From assembly GCA_902168105.1 (NCBI GenBank), contig CABHOY010000051.1, forward strand, positions 1 through 64,000: DNA of 64,000 nucleotides. The letters are read 5' to 3'. The DNA is from an uncultured Flavihumibacter sp. GTDB lineage: Bacteria > Bacteroidota > Bacteroidia > Chitinophagales > Chitinophagaceae. The position numbers and the translations under genes are program-made. The notes beneath the pieces were generated by a model, which saw only the letters and a list, made by a program, of their open reading frames with translations, did no database searches and was not told the DNA's origin. Within the stretch, counting starts at the first letter, position 1. Each line of letters starts with the position of its first letter. Positions 8,963-16,471 of this stretch are shown piece by piece.

Positions 8963-9886
8963 ATGAAATCTATCAATCGCCTGCTTTTTGCATTGTTCGT
9001 AGTGTTCACAAGTTGTAAAAAAGATGCCAAACCTATTGAAACAGTCCCCGACACAGAAGACTCGTTAGTAATCCTCACAAAGGCATACTATTATTACGGA
9101 GACACCACAAGTATTCCATTGGTGGACTCTTTTTATTATAATGCAAATCGCCAGATTGAAAAAGTGGTGGGCACACAATCCAATTATGCGGACACGACCA
9201 TATACTGGCTAACTTATACAAATAATGGCGATCTTGCTACGGTGAAAGGGAATGGCGCTTTTTTATCTACCAAGATGGAATATTCCTTTTTTTATGATGT
9301 AAAGAAAATGCTTGATAGCATCATCATATTAGATCGTAGCTGGAATAACGATAGCATTTGCACAACTTTCTCATACGATGCTAACAATTATATAAAAAGC
9401 TATTATAGCTATTTCCTAAAAACTCATTCCGGCGCATATCCAACACAAATAGAGGGTGCACCTCTTTCCTCTGGCAACTACTATAGAAATGGAGGTAAAG
9501 AACTGGACTCTCTATCCTCCCAGTTATATGATTCCGGAATATTGTCCCGTAAGTTATTTACTCATTTTAATGGTACAGGCACTTCACAAGCCAATATTAT
9601 TGACAAGTCCTACCTTTTTATTCTCGCTTCAAGACTCGACCTTTATCTATCATATAATGTTAACCCTTTCTGGTATCAATATATCAGCCCTGATGCACAA
9701 ATGTTTAAAGGAGGATCATATACAAGTATTAACCTCAATCCGCCATATGAAAATAATTACCACACTTTTGACAGCGATGTCGAAACCGATAGCGAAGACC
9801 GGATTAGATTAATTACAATCAAAGAGGGGTTGCCGGACCGCACAGTAGCCACTGTAAAGCTGCAATACGCAAAGATTCCAAAATAA
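8963..9886 (+). CDS. Lipoprotein of unknown function
   Basis: The 307-residue protein starts with a lipoprotein signal peptide (MKSINRLLFALFVVFTSCKK), with the lipobox Cys at residue 18. The open frame extends 21 codons upstream, but the signal peptide starts at 8963. The body is rich in Tyr, Asp, Ser and Asn with repeated short strands such as FYYNANRQIEKVVGTQS and FSYDANNYIKSYYS. These resemble the YD-repeat-like strands of DUF4595-type Bacteroidota lipoproteins, so a beta-sheet surface protein is likely. Function is unknown. A perfect terminator follows. Confidence 0.7.
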   Translation: MKSINRLLFALFVVFTSCKKDAKPIETVPDTEDSLVILTKAYYYYGDTTSIPLVDSFYYNANRQIEKVVGTQSNYADTTIYWLTYTNNGDLATVKGNGAFLSTKMEYSFFYDVKKMLDSIIILDRSWNNDSICTTFSYDANNYIKSYYSYFLKTHSGAYPTQIEGAPLSSGNYYRNGGKELDSLSSQLYDSGILSRKLFTHFNGTGTSQANIIDKSYLFILASRLDLYLSYNVNPFWYQYISPDAQMFKGGSYTSINLNPPYENNYHTFDSDVETDSEDRIRLITIKEGLPDRTVATVKLQYAKIPK

Positions 9887-9900
9887 TTTCCTGCCAGATG

Positions 9901-9947
9901 ACCTATGAATTCAGCAAGGTTATTACCTGAATTCATAGGTTATCTTT
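9901..9947 (+). terminator. 14-bp terminator hairpin
   Basis: ACCTATGAATTCAG pairs exactly with CTGAATTCATAGGT around a 12-base loop, followed by TATCTTTTC. Confidence 0.8.
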
Positions 9948-9974
9948 TCACCCTCTTTCCACGCATTCAGCAGC

Positions 9975-10097
9975 TTAGCCCCAGTCCTCTACCATCTTCT
10001 GCCCATTTTGCATTTGCAGGTTACCTAAACTATCGATGTTCCCGGTTGTTATGATGAAACCGGGTATATAGACACTATATTCCGTGAAAAATCTCGC
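9975..10097 (-). other. Possible C-terminal remnant of a lost gene
   Basis: On the minus strand an open stretch of 40 codons without an ATG ends at a TAA at 9975-9977. It reads like real protein (YIPGFIITTGNIDSLGNLQ, then a short tail ending EDWG). It partly overlaps the upstream activator sites at 10073-10115, so it is at most a fragment. I do not recognise the family. Confidence 0.25.
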
Positions 10098-10115
10098 TAT
10101 TTACGAAATATAGTG
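10073..10115 (+). promoter_or_regulatory. Paired activator sites upstream of sigma-54-type promoter (a)
   Basis: Two 14-bp sites face each other: CACTATATTCCGTG at 10073-10086 and TACGAAATATAGTG at 10102-10115 (reverse complement CACTATATTTCGTA). Centres are 29 bp apart. The near edge is exactly 56 bp from the first T of the TGGCAC element at 10171. The same layout recurs at 16355 and 22450. These are probably binding sites of the sigma-54 activator at 16472-19681 (inference). Confidence 0.7.
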
Positions 10116-10170
10116 AACTTCTCTCGCCCGAAATAACCGTAAATAAATAATAATCAAGCGTTTAATTACA

Positions 10171-10186
10171 TGGCACATGGGTTGTA
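10171..10186 (+). promoter_or_regulatory. Sigma-54-type promoter (a)
   Basis: TGGCACATGGGTTGTA matches the sigma-54 -24/-12 consensus TGGCAC-N5-TTGCW at all but one conserved base (C to T in the -12 box). It lies about 52 bp upstream of the ORF at 10238 and 56 bp downstream of the paired sites. Confidence 0.7.
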
Positions 10187-10237
10187 ACTCATAGCACAGA
10201 ATCACGAACATGTATTTCACATCTAAAACTATAAGTT

Positions 10238-10408
10238 ATGCTACCGTTTTCCCACTTCCTGCAAAGCTTTTTTACGCAGAACTATCCCAAAGCGACGCAG
10301 GTACAAACAGCCCTGGAACCGATACATGAAGAGAATCTTACGATGGGAGTGGAATTTTTAGACGACCTGGACACTCAGGAAGACACTCTCGAAGAGGAAA
10401 CAAAATAA
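10238..10408 (+). CDS. Small acidic-tailed protein of unknown function
   Basis: The 56-codon ORF encodes a short basic/aromatic N-terminus (MLPFSHFLQSFFTQNYPKAT) and a strongly acidic C-terminus rich in Asp, Glu and Thr. It is the first ORF after the sigma-54-type promoter at 10171 and lies 20 bp before the dead DGPF gene. No family is recognised. It is supported by position and a clean start and stop rather than by homology. Confidence 0.45.
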   Translation: MLPFSHFLQSFFTQNYPKATQVQTALEPIHEENLTMGVEFLDDLDTQEDTLEEETK

Positions 10409-10426
10409 CCGGGTCAAAATATTTAA

Positions 10427-10646
10427 ATGTGAAAGAATTTCTATTGGTATTTCGAAAAGACGACGGAACAGAAGATCAGGATTATAGCAGGGAAAATAAG
10501 ACAGTAACAGGAGGCGTGTACCAAAGAAATCCATGCGTGGCATGATTATCATTAAGGCGGTTGATTATGATCATGCTGTGGCTATTGCCCATCAGGCTCC
10601 TTTACCGGAGCTTGATGGTTCAGTAGAACCGCGTATCTCAATTTAG
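10427..10646 (+). pseudogene. Broken DGPF/YCII-related gene
   Basis: Fragments of a DGPF (YCII-related) protein are spread over two frames. The start reads VKEFLLVFRKDDGTEDQDYS (compare MNEFLLLFRRDF in the intact copy at 12256). After an internal deletion of about 40 codons and a frame change, the end reads KSMRGMIIIKAVDYDHAVAI...LPELDGSVEPRIS to TAG at 10646. The start codon is also disrupted (ATG directly followed by TGA). Two intact relatives lie at 12256 and 14768. It is the second reading frame of the unit behind promoter (a). Confidence 0.8.
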
Positions 10647-10667
10647 TTTCAAACAGTTAGTTTTTAT

Positions 10668-11675
10668 ATGCACGTTGGTAAATCTTACAAATTCTTCGAT
10701 TTCGTTATCTGGACAAGACGAAAGGTATACATTCTGATCCTCCTGGGCACCCTACCCGTAGTATTCTACAATCTTCTTGATATCAAATGGCTGATAGTTC
10801 CGTGGCCGGTGGTATCAATTTTAGGCACTGCCACGGCCTTTATCGTCGGTTTCAAAAATACCCAGACATACCATCGTACCTGGGACGCACACGGAACCTG
10901 GACAAATATCGCCACCTACAGCAAGGGCTGGGCCATTATGTGCCGGGACTATTTCAATGATCCGGAAAAGACCCGGTTGCTTATCTATCGTCATTTCGCA
11001 TGGCTGACGGCCCTGCGCTATCAGATGCGGGAAGAACGTGTGTGGGAAGTGGTGGATAATAAACAAAATGCCGAATATCAGAAGTACTATACTATTCCCG
11101 AACGGCAGACTCCCATTGAGGAAGAACTGGCAAAATATCTGCCGGCAGATGAACTGGGCTATGTTTTGAAGTCCCGGAACAGCGCTTCGCAGATACTGGC
11201 GCTGCAAAGTAAGACTCTTAAAGAGATCTATGACGCACAGGCAATATTGCCGCTTCCGTTCATCGATATGCAACGGACGCTGGGGGCGATCAGTAACCAG
11301 CAGGGACAATGTGAATCCGTCAAGGATACGCCTTACCCGCGACAGTATTCAATTATCAATACCATCTTCGTACGGATATTCTGCTTCCTGCTTCCTTTTG
11401 GTATGCTACAGGAATTTGACAAGCTGAATAATATCGTGACGGGTTTTATGAAAGGACATATGACCTGGCTGATAGTCCCTTTCAGTGTCATTATATCCTG
11501 GATGTACACATCACTGGAGCAGGTGGGTGAAAGCACAGAAAATCCTTATGAAGGAAGCCCCAACGACGTTCCCATCTCTCAGATCTCCAGGGAGATTGAG
11601 ATCGACCTGCGGGAGATGTTGGGTGAAAAGGATATCCCACCTCCAATAAAGCCACAGAACGAAATTCTTGTATAG
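10668..11675 (+). CDS. Bestrophin-family (UPF0187) membrane channel
   Basis: The 335-residue protein matches bacterial bestrophin homologues (UPF0187/YneE), pentameric ion channels of the inner membrane; bacterial members studied conduct cations. Hydrophobic helices lie at about residues 20-62, followed by the family motif FKNTQTYHRTWDAHGTWTNI (about 62-81). Another hydrophobic pair is near 225-285 and the conserved acidic stretch GESTENPYEGSPNDVPI near 289-305. It is the first intact long gene behind the sigma-54-type promoter at 10171. The ATG at 10668 follows the dead DGPF gene by 21 bp. Confidence 0.88.
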   Translation: MHVGKSYKFFDFVIWTRRKVYILILLGTLPVVFYNLLDIKWLIVPWPVVSILGTATAFIVGFKNTQTYHRTWDAHGTWTNIATYSKGWAIMCRDYFNDPEKTRLLIYRHFAWLTALRYQMREERVWEVVDNKQNAEYQKYYTIPERQTPIEEELAKYLPADELGYVLKSRNSASQILALQSKTLKEIYDAQAILPLPFIDMQRTLGAISNQQGQCESVKDTPYPRQYSIINTIFVRIFCFLLPFGMLQEFDKLNNIVTGFMKGHMTWLIVPFSVIISWMYTSLEQVGESTENPYEGSPNDVPISQISREIEIDLREMLGEKDIPPPIKPQNEILV

Positions 11676-11764
11676 TCATTATATAACACCTAAAAATCGA
11701 CCGGGAACTTGTTCTATAACAAAAGACCGGTAGATATTAAACCACATAAAAAAATAAGAGCAAA

Positions 11765-12223
11765 ATGGAACCAAGGATCAATTATCAGCAAAAAGGACAG
11801 AATGCTTTAAAACCACTTTTCGGCGTTGGCGCACATCTTAAGAAAAGCTCCCTGGAGCTGAAATTGCAGGAACTGGTATTTATGCGTGTATCTCAGATCA
11901 ATGGCTGCGCATACTGCCTGGACATGCACTCAAAAGATGCAATCGCTCACGGAGAGTCTGCAGAACGCTTATTCACACTGAACGCATGGCGCGAAACTCC
12001 ATTTTTCACCGACCGTGAAAGAGCTGCATTAGCCTGGGCAGAGGCAGTTACTGCGTGCAATGTGCCTGATGCAACCTATAGCCGCGTTAAGGAACAATTC
12101 ACCGATGAAGAACTTGTTGACCTGACACTGGCAGTTAGCACCATCAATACCTGGAATCGCTTCAACATTGCGTTCTCTAACCCGGAAGCTGTGGGTACAT
12201 ATAGGGCGGGTCAATTTGGTTGA
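11765..12223 (+). CDS. AhpD-like (carboxymuconolactone decarboxylase family) protein
   Basis: The 152-residue protein belongs to the carboxymuconolactone decarboxylase/AhpD superfamily. The peroxidase-type motif CAYCLDMH is at residues 48-55, giving a CxxC pair and the conserved His four residues later. The rest is the usual all-alpha fold (TDRERAALAWAEAVT, DLTLAVSTINTWNRF). It probably reduces peroxides or acts as a redox protein, but the electron donor is unknown. Together with the DGPF genes and the ECF42-like sigma factor it forms a set often seen in genomes that carry ECF42 systems. A paralogue is at 39342. Confidence 0.87.
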   Translation: MEPRINYQQKGQNALKPLFGVGAHLKKSSLELKLQELVFMRVSQINGCAYCLDMHSKDAIAHGESAERLFTLNAWRETPFFTDRERAALAWAEAVTACNVPDATYSRVKEQFTDEELVDLTLAVSTINTWNRFNIAFSNPEAVGTYRAGQFG

Positions 12224-12255
12224 GTTATCTTTATAGCAGACTAAACCCACATCGT

Positions 12256-12597
12256 ATGAATGAATTTTTGCTATTATTCCGTAGAGATTTTAAAACAAAG
12301 GAATCCCAGCCGTCGCCGGAAGAGCTGCAGGCCCATCTTAGCCGGTGGCGGGAGTGGTTTCGCAACCTGGAGGCACAGGATAAACTAGCAAGGCCGCTGC
12401 AACCCTGGGAAGCCACAGGAAAGGTCCTCAAACACGATAAGAGCGTGACAGACGGACCCTATGCGGAAATCAAAGAGTCTATAGGTGGCTTTATAGTAAT
12501 AAAGGCGACTGATTATGAGGAAGCCCTTCAAATTGCTAAAGGCGCGCCTATACTGGAACTGGGTGGTAGCGTGGAGATACGAATGGCAGTTAAATAA
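12256..12597 (+). CDS. DGPF (YCII-related) protein
   Basis: The 113-residue protein has the ferredoxin-like YCII-related fold of DGPF proteins. Visible features are the N-terminal strand MNEFLLLFRRDF, the DGPY signature in VTDGPYAEIKESIGGFIVIK (about 69-88) and the C-terminal GSVEIRMAVK. DGPF proteins are the typical genomic partners of ECF42 sigma factors, one of which follows 66 bp downstream. Their biochemical role is unknown. The open frame starts 12 codons earlier, but the ATG at 12256 matches the relative at 14768 and the dead copy at 10427. Confidence 0.85.
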   Translation: MNEFLLLFRRDFKTKESQPSPEELQAHLSRWREWFRNLEAQDKLARPLQPWEATGKVLKHDKSVTDGPYAEIKESIGGFIVIKATDYEEALQIAKGAPILELGGSVEIRMAVK

Positions 12598-12618
12598 TAT
12601 GATCGGGAGCTATAAATA

Positions 12619-12655
12619 AAAATGCCTTCTTATTTTTGTAATAAGAAGGCATTTT
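12619..12655 (+). terminator. Perfect 14-bp hairpin immediately before the sigma factor gene
   Basis: AAAATGCCTTCTTA pairs exactly with TAAGAAGGCATTTT and ends 8 bp before the ATG at 12664. It can terminate the DGPF transcript. Its loop includes TATTTTTG, which fits the -7 box TAnnTTTG, so the sigma gene may start transcription inside the hairpin. Confidence 0.65.
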
Positions 12656-12663
12656 ATTTTGTC

Positions 12664-13908
12664 ATGGAAGAGAGAGAGCTATTACCCCACTTATTCAGAA
12701 CGGAGTACCAGAAAGTAGTTTCAGTACTGTGTTACCTGTTTGGCATTGACCATATTGAAGTCGCAGAGGATATCGTTAGCGACACTTTTCTTGACGCTAC
12801 AGAATTATGGAGCGTAAAAGGTGTTCCGGAAAATCCTACTGCCTGGCTATATACCGTAGCCAAAAACAAAACAAAGAACTGGCTAAAAAGGAATGCCATT
12901 TTTCAGGACAAGATCATGATCAACCTGCAACATAGCATACCGGCAGGAGAAGAACTGGAAATAGACCTTTCCGAGCAAAACATCTCCGATAGCCAGCTGG
13001 CAATGATATTCACGGTATGTCACCCTGCTATCCCCAACGAATCACAGATAGCGCTTGCATTAAACCTTCTCTGCGGATTTGGCGTTCAGGAAATTGCAGA
13101 CGCTTTTCTGACGAATAAGGAGGTGATCTATAAACGCATCCGCCGCGCGAAAGACAAACTAAAGGAGATCAAAATAAAGATCCAGCAGCCAACGCTTACT
13201 GAAATAAACGAGCGGCTGGAAACAGTGCTCAAAACGCTGTATCTGCTTTTTTCTGAAGGATATTATTCCACTTCCTACGACAGGTTGCTCAGAAAAGATC
13301 TCTGCCTGGAGGCCATGCGACTGAATTACCTGCTAATAGGCCATCCACATACGAACAAACCTGCCGTAAATGCACTAATGGCGCTGATGTGTTTCCACGC
13401 TTCACGTTTTGACGCCAGGTTTAACGAAACGGGAGAAGTAGTATTGTATGCAGACCAGGATGAAACACGCTGGAACCAGGAGCTGATCGAGCGGGGCAGC
13501 TACTACCTGAATGAAGCGGCAGCTACAGATACCCTGACCCGGTACCACCTGGAAGCGGCTATCGCTTACTGGCACACCTATAAAGAGGATTCCGCTGAAA
13601 AGTGGGCTAACATCCTGGACCTCTATAACCAGTTGTTAACGCTTGAGTATTCACCCATTGCCGCATTAAACCGCACCTTCGCTATCGCGAAGGTCAGAGG
13701 GAAAGAACAGGCCATCGGCGAAGCGGAGAAACTGGGGTTAACCGACAATTATTTTTACTACTCTCTATTAGGTAACCTGTATACCGACCTTAACGACGAT
13801 AAAGCGCTTCAACATTATGAAGTCGCTTTAAAACTTGCCAATTCCCCTGCCGACAAGACCATGATGACAAAGAATATTGAGCAACTGAAACAAAGGCAGC
13901 GCAATTAA
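12664..13908 (+). CDS. ECF42-like RNA polymerase sigma factor with C-terminal TPR/DUF6596 domain
   Basis: The 414-residue protein has sigma-70 region 2 (about 5-75, with VAEDIVSDTFLDATELW), region 4 (about 110-170, ending EIADAFLTNKEVIYKRIRRA) and a long C-terminal helical extension (about 180-410). That extension (YLLFSEGYYSTSYDRLLRKD, LCLEAMRLNYLL, SPIAALNRTFAIAKVRGKEQ) is the DUF6596/TPR part of the ECF42 group, where it is needed for activity in the cases studied. No anti-sigma factor is nearby, as usual for ECF42. I took the ATG at 12664, which gives the standard N-terminus; an upstream in-frame ATG at 12622 lies in the hairpin. Confidence 0.88.
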   Translation: MEERELLPHLFRTEYQKVVSVLCYLFGIDHIEVAEDIVSDTFLDATELWSVKGVPENPTAWLYTVAKNKTKNWLKRNAIFQDKIMINLQHSIPAGEELEIDLSEQNISDSQLAMIFTVCHPAIPNESQIALALNLLCGFGVQEIADAFLTNKEVIYKRIRRAKDKLKEIKIKIQQPTLTEINERLETVLKTLYLLFSEGYYSTSYDRLLRKDLCLEAMRLNYLLIGHPHTNKPAVNALMALMCFHASRFDARFNETGEVVLYADQDETRWNQELIERGSYYLNEAAATDTLTRYHLEAAIAYWHTYKEDSAEKWANILDLYNQLLTLEYSPIAALNRTFAIAKVRGKEQAIGEAEKLGLTDNYFYYSLLGNLYTDLNDDKALQHYEVALKLANSPADKTMMTKNIEQLKQRQRN

Positions 13909-14685
13909 CTACAAACTCTTTATGTAGAAAACGACAGGCATCGATGCGAACAACAGTGGAATGATCACCGCAAAGAACCATATGCCTGTAAGCTGTATAA
14001 TGGGCGTATATTTTTTATGCACAACCCCAACAGTCCGGAACGCACTTTGAAATCCATGGTACATATGGTAGGAAACCGCAACCATAGCAACCAGGTATAA
14101 CAGCACATACCACCAGATGCTAAAACTGGTCGTCACTATTTCATACAGGTCCTTTACGCGTACGATCTCAATATTGTTTTCTGTGGTTACCGAGTACTCG
14201 AATTCAGGTGAAACAGGCTGATAAACAGTAGTCGTCATTTGCCCATTCTGCAGGTCAGTCCTGTATTCTCTGTAAGTACCCTCCAGGAATTTATACCGCC
14301 CCCAGAAATTACTCATATGTATAATAAGGAACAGGAAAATAATGCTGCCCAGTAATCCCATATTCAGGGAGGCCCAACGGACAGGCGCTTTTGACGCCAC
14401 TGCATATTTTACAGGACGCGCTTTCCTATTAGCCAATGTCAGCATAAGGGCATAGAAAGCATGCACCAGGATAGATATGTATAGGATATAACCCGCAATT
14501 TCAACAGGTGGGAAATGCGTCATAAAATGCGCATAGATATTAAACGTGTAGCCTTCATCACCGGCAAACAAAGTAAGGTTACCTCCCAGGTGTACAATAA
14601 GGAAAAGGCATAGGAACAGTCCTGTCATAGACATAATCAGTTTTCTGCCTATTGAAGAACTAAAAAATTGAGAGAAACTTATCAT
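13909..14685 (-). CDS. Orphan succinate dehydrogenase cytochrome b subunit-like protein
   Basis: The 258-residue membrane protein matches the cytochrome b558-type anchor subunit of Bacteroidota succinate dehydrogenase/fumarate reductase. It has GRKLIMSMTGLFLCLFLIVH (about 11-30), further helices near 58-85, 105-128, 185-210 and 225-250, and candidate haem-ligand His residues in LIVHLGGN, LVHAFYA, LIIHMSN and YHMYHGF. The genes for the flavoprotein and iron-sulfur subunits, normally downstream, are absent: a convergent sigma factor gene ends at the stop codon. It may be a second copy with another role. The ATG at 14685 is preferred over a TTG two codons upstream. Confidence 0.82.
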   Translation of the reverse strand: MISFSQFFSSSIGRKLIMSMTGLFLCLFLIVHLGGNLTLFAGDEGYTFNIYAHFMTHFPPVEIAGYILYISILVHAFYALMLTLANRKARPVKYAVASKAPVRWASLNMGLLGSIIFLFLIIHMSNFWGRYKFLEGTYREYRTDLQNGQMTTTVYQPVSPEFEYSVTTENNIEIVRVKDLYEIVTTSFSIWWYVLLYLVAMVAVSYHMYHGFQSAFRTVGVVHKKYTPIIQLTGIWFFAVIIPLLFASMPVVFYIKSL

Positions 14686-14704
14686 AAACAAAGGGTTTTA
14701 ATAA

Positions 14705-14728
14705 AGCCTCTGCAATAATGCAAAGGCT
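14705..14728 (-). terminator. Weak hairpin after the DGPF gene
   Basis: On the minus strand AGCCTTTGCA and TGCAGAGGCT pair with one mismatch around a 4-base loop, and TTTATTAAAA follows. It probably ends the DGPF transcript before the SdhC-like gene. Just upstream (about 14738-14766) the plus strand has TTTTTCAATACC twice in tandem. Confidence 0.45.
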
Positions 14729-14767
14729 CTATTTATTATTTTTCAATACCTTTTTTCAATACCTTTT

Positions 14768-15124
14768 TCAGGCAGCGGTGATAGCCATACGTACTTCAAC
14801 AACAGCGCCGTATTTAATGATAGGACAACCTTTCGCGATCTCTACTGCTTCATCATAATCCTTTGCCTTGATCAGGAACAACCCGCCAATAGATTCTTTT
14901 CCTTCAGCATATGGTCCACTTGTTACATGCTCCTTCTTTTTATCATGCTTAATTACACGACCGTCAACGTCCCAACGTTTAGGAGGCGCCACCAGCCTAT
15001 CCTGCGCTGCAATACCAGCTACCCAGTCCTGATAAGGTTTGAGCGCTTCTTTCATTTGCTCAGGAGTTGGAGTTGGGTTGCTGCTGGTAAAATCTCTGTG
15101 GATCACTAATAAGAACTCTTGCAT
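14768..15124 (-). CDS. DGPF (YCII-related) protein
   Basis: The 118-residue protein is a second intact DGPF/YCII-related protein. It has MQEFLLVIHRDF at the start, TSGPYAEGKESIGGLFLIKA near 70-90 (DGPF signature with Ser for Asp) and the closing strand VVEVRMAI. It faces away from the ECF42-like sigma gene cluster, with the SdhC-like gene between them. Start at 15124 matches the relatives. Function is unknown beyond the family's link with ECF42 sigma factors. Confidence 0.84.
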   Translation of the reverse strand: MQEFLLVIHRDFTSSNPTPTPEQMKEALKPYQDWVAGIAAQDRLVAPPKRWDVDGRVIKHDKKKEHVTSGPYAEGKESIGGLFLIKAKDYDEAVEIAKGCPIIKYGAVVEVRMAITAA

Positions 15125-15319
15125 TTTTCCTTTTTTTAATGTTTAATAAATGATGTTGGTTGTTCTGCTTTCAGATGTTATGATGAAACTTTCAGGCTTG
15201 TCAGGCGCTGATGTGTCGTTGTGTTGTTGACCGGATGTCGCGGCGGAATGCCGCGCCGGCGTTAGGTACCATTATACGCGAACGGGTGGAAAGCGCAAAC
15301 CATATACAACAGCCTCAAC

Positions 15320-15391
15320 GAACTGACACCCGTCATCTTCGTTACAGGCAACACAGGACAAACCGTGAAAGCGTGTTTAAAACTGCGACCG
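15320..15391 (+). other. Remnant of a Rossmann-type gene start
   Basis: The plus strand reads ELTPVIFVTGNTGQTVKACL from 15320. This resembles the first strand and glycine loop of NmrA/SDR-type proteins (consensus ...ILVTGATGxTG). No start codon or downstream frame supports a working gene, and it runs into the end of the opposite-strand oxidoreductase gene, so it looks like a broken fragment. The rest of 15125-15319 shows nothing clear. Confidence 0.35.
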
Positions 15392-16147
15392 TTATGCTTT
15401 GACAGGTTGCTTCGCAAACCATGTTTCGAAATCGATCTTGCCAATGTGTGCTCCAGGACCAGGAACCAATGACCCATCATTAAGTTTTGCACCGAAGTAC
15501 AGCGCATTTTCATCAGCCACTACACCACGAGGATCTCCCACTTTTTCCATGTAATGAGCTCCTAATTCGGACAGGCTTACTTTTTCAGGGCCTGCAATTT
15601 CCACGATGCCATTGATAGGCGCTCCCAGGGCGACTTCAGTCACTGCTGCCGCTACATCGTCTGATGCGATGGGCTGTACAAATGCCGGCGACAAATGAAT
15701 AGCTTCACCTTTAGCGCCAGATGCAACAATACTTCCCAGGAATTCAAAAAACTGGGTTGAGTGTACAATGGAGAAGGGTACGCCTGAACTTTTGATCAGA
15801 CTTTCCTGTACCAGCTTTGCGCGGAAGTAGGCGCTATCAGGTAGCCTGTCTGTTCCAACCACTGACAAAGCAATATGATGTTTAACACCGGCTTTGATCT
15901 CTGCAGCCAGCAGGTTATTGCCGGAAGTCTGGAAGAACTCCATTACAGCTTTCTCTTCGAAAGATGGGGAGTTCGCCAGGTCTATCACTACGCTCGTACC
16001 CTCGAGCGCTTCTGCAAGACCTTCTCCGGTAATAGTATTCACACCTGTATTCGGAGATGCTGCGATCACTTCGTGACCCAGTTCGCGAAGTCTGTTCACT
16101 GTTTTGGAGCCAATAAGACCTGTGCCGCCAATTACTACGATTTTCAT
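15392..16147 (-). CDS. NmrA/atypical-SDR family NAD(P)-binding protein
   Basis: The 251-residue protein is an atypical short-chain dehydrogenase of the NmrA/HSCARG type. It has the nucleotide-binding loop VIGGTGLIGS (about residues 5-14), TSVVIDLANSPSFE near 50-63, ALSVVGTDRLPDSAYFRAKL near 93-112 and the C-terminal half used for substrate or ligand binding. Such proteins are redox sensors or quinone/aldehyde-type oxidoreductases; the active Tyr of classical SDRs is not evident. It stands alone behind sigma-54-type promoter (b), so it is probably a target of the adjacent activator. Confidence 0.85.
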   Translation of the reverse strand: MKIVVIGGTGLIGSKTVNRLRELGHEVIAASPNTGVNTITGEGLAEALEGTSVVIDLANSPSFEEKAVMEFFQTSGNNLLAAEIKAGVKHHIALSVVGTDRLPDSAYFRAKLVQESLIKSSGVPFSIVHSTQFFEFLGSIVASGAKGEAIHLSPAFVQPIASDDVAAAVTEVALGAPINGIVEIAGPEKVSLSELGAHYMEKVGDPRGVVADENALYFGAKLNDGSLVPGPGAHIGKIDFETWFAKQPVKA

Positions 16148-16283
16148 AATTTCAGTTTTTTGTAAAGCCTGTATGCAGGCGGGAGTTAATAAATCTGTTT
16201 CTCTGTTTTCGGTATTCCTTCGTTCCTTGTGCCGGATAGTCAGGAGTCCATCTACCGTTCGTTTAACATTTCGACTAGTATTT

Positions 16284-16299
16284 TACAAGCGTAATGCCA
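16284..16299 (-). promoter_or_regulatory. Sigma-54-type promoter (b)
   Basis: On the minus strand TGGCATTACGCTTGTA fits TGGCAC-N5-TTGCW with one change in each box. It drives the NmrA-type gene starting at 16147 with a leader of about 125 bases. The TTGTA form of the -12 box is shared with promoter (a). Confidence 0.65.
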
Positions 16300-16354
16300 C
16301 TTCAATAATGCACTGTAAATCAACACTATAGACATCTTACAACCTATTTAATCT

Positions 16355-16398
16355 CACTGTATTAAGTGGATTCTCCGCTGATTTCACTAAATACAGTG
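16355..16398 (-). promoter_or_regulatory. Paired activator sites of promoter (b)
   Basis: CACTGTATTAAGTG (16355-16368) and CACTAAATACAGTG (16385-16398) are each a CACT-N6-AGTG dyad, 30 bp apart, and together form a 44-bp imperfect palindrome. The near edge is 56 bp from the first T of the TGGCAT element, the same as at promoters (a) and (c). Confidence 0.75.
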
Positions 16399-16422
16399 AA
16401 ATCGTTACGGGTATATATAAAG

Positions 16423-16451
16423 AAGGCCAGAACTACATTGGTTCCGGCCTT
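16423..16451 (-). terminator. Terminator of the sigma-54 activator gene
   Basis: AAGGCC(A)GAAC and GGTTCCGGCCTT pair around TACATT. On the plus strand a run of seven T follows; on the minus strand TTCTTTATATATA follows. It lies at the 3' end of the activator gene. Confidence 0.7.
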
Positions 16452-16471
16452 TTTTTATCGTTAAAAACAGG

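Noticed and set aside
15262..15513. Minus-strand ORF of 83 codons
   Set aside because: It overlaps the end of the NmrA-type gene in another frame and has no protein-like features.
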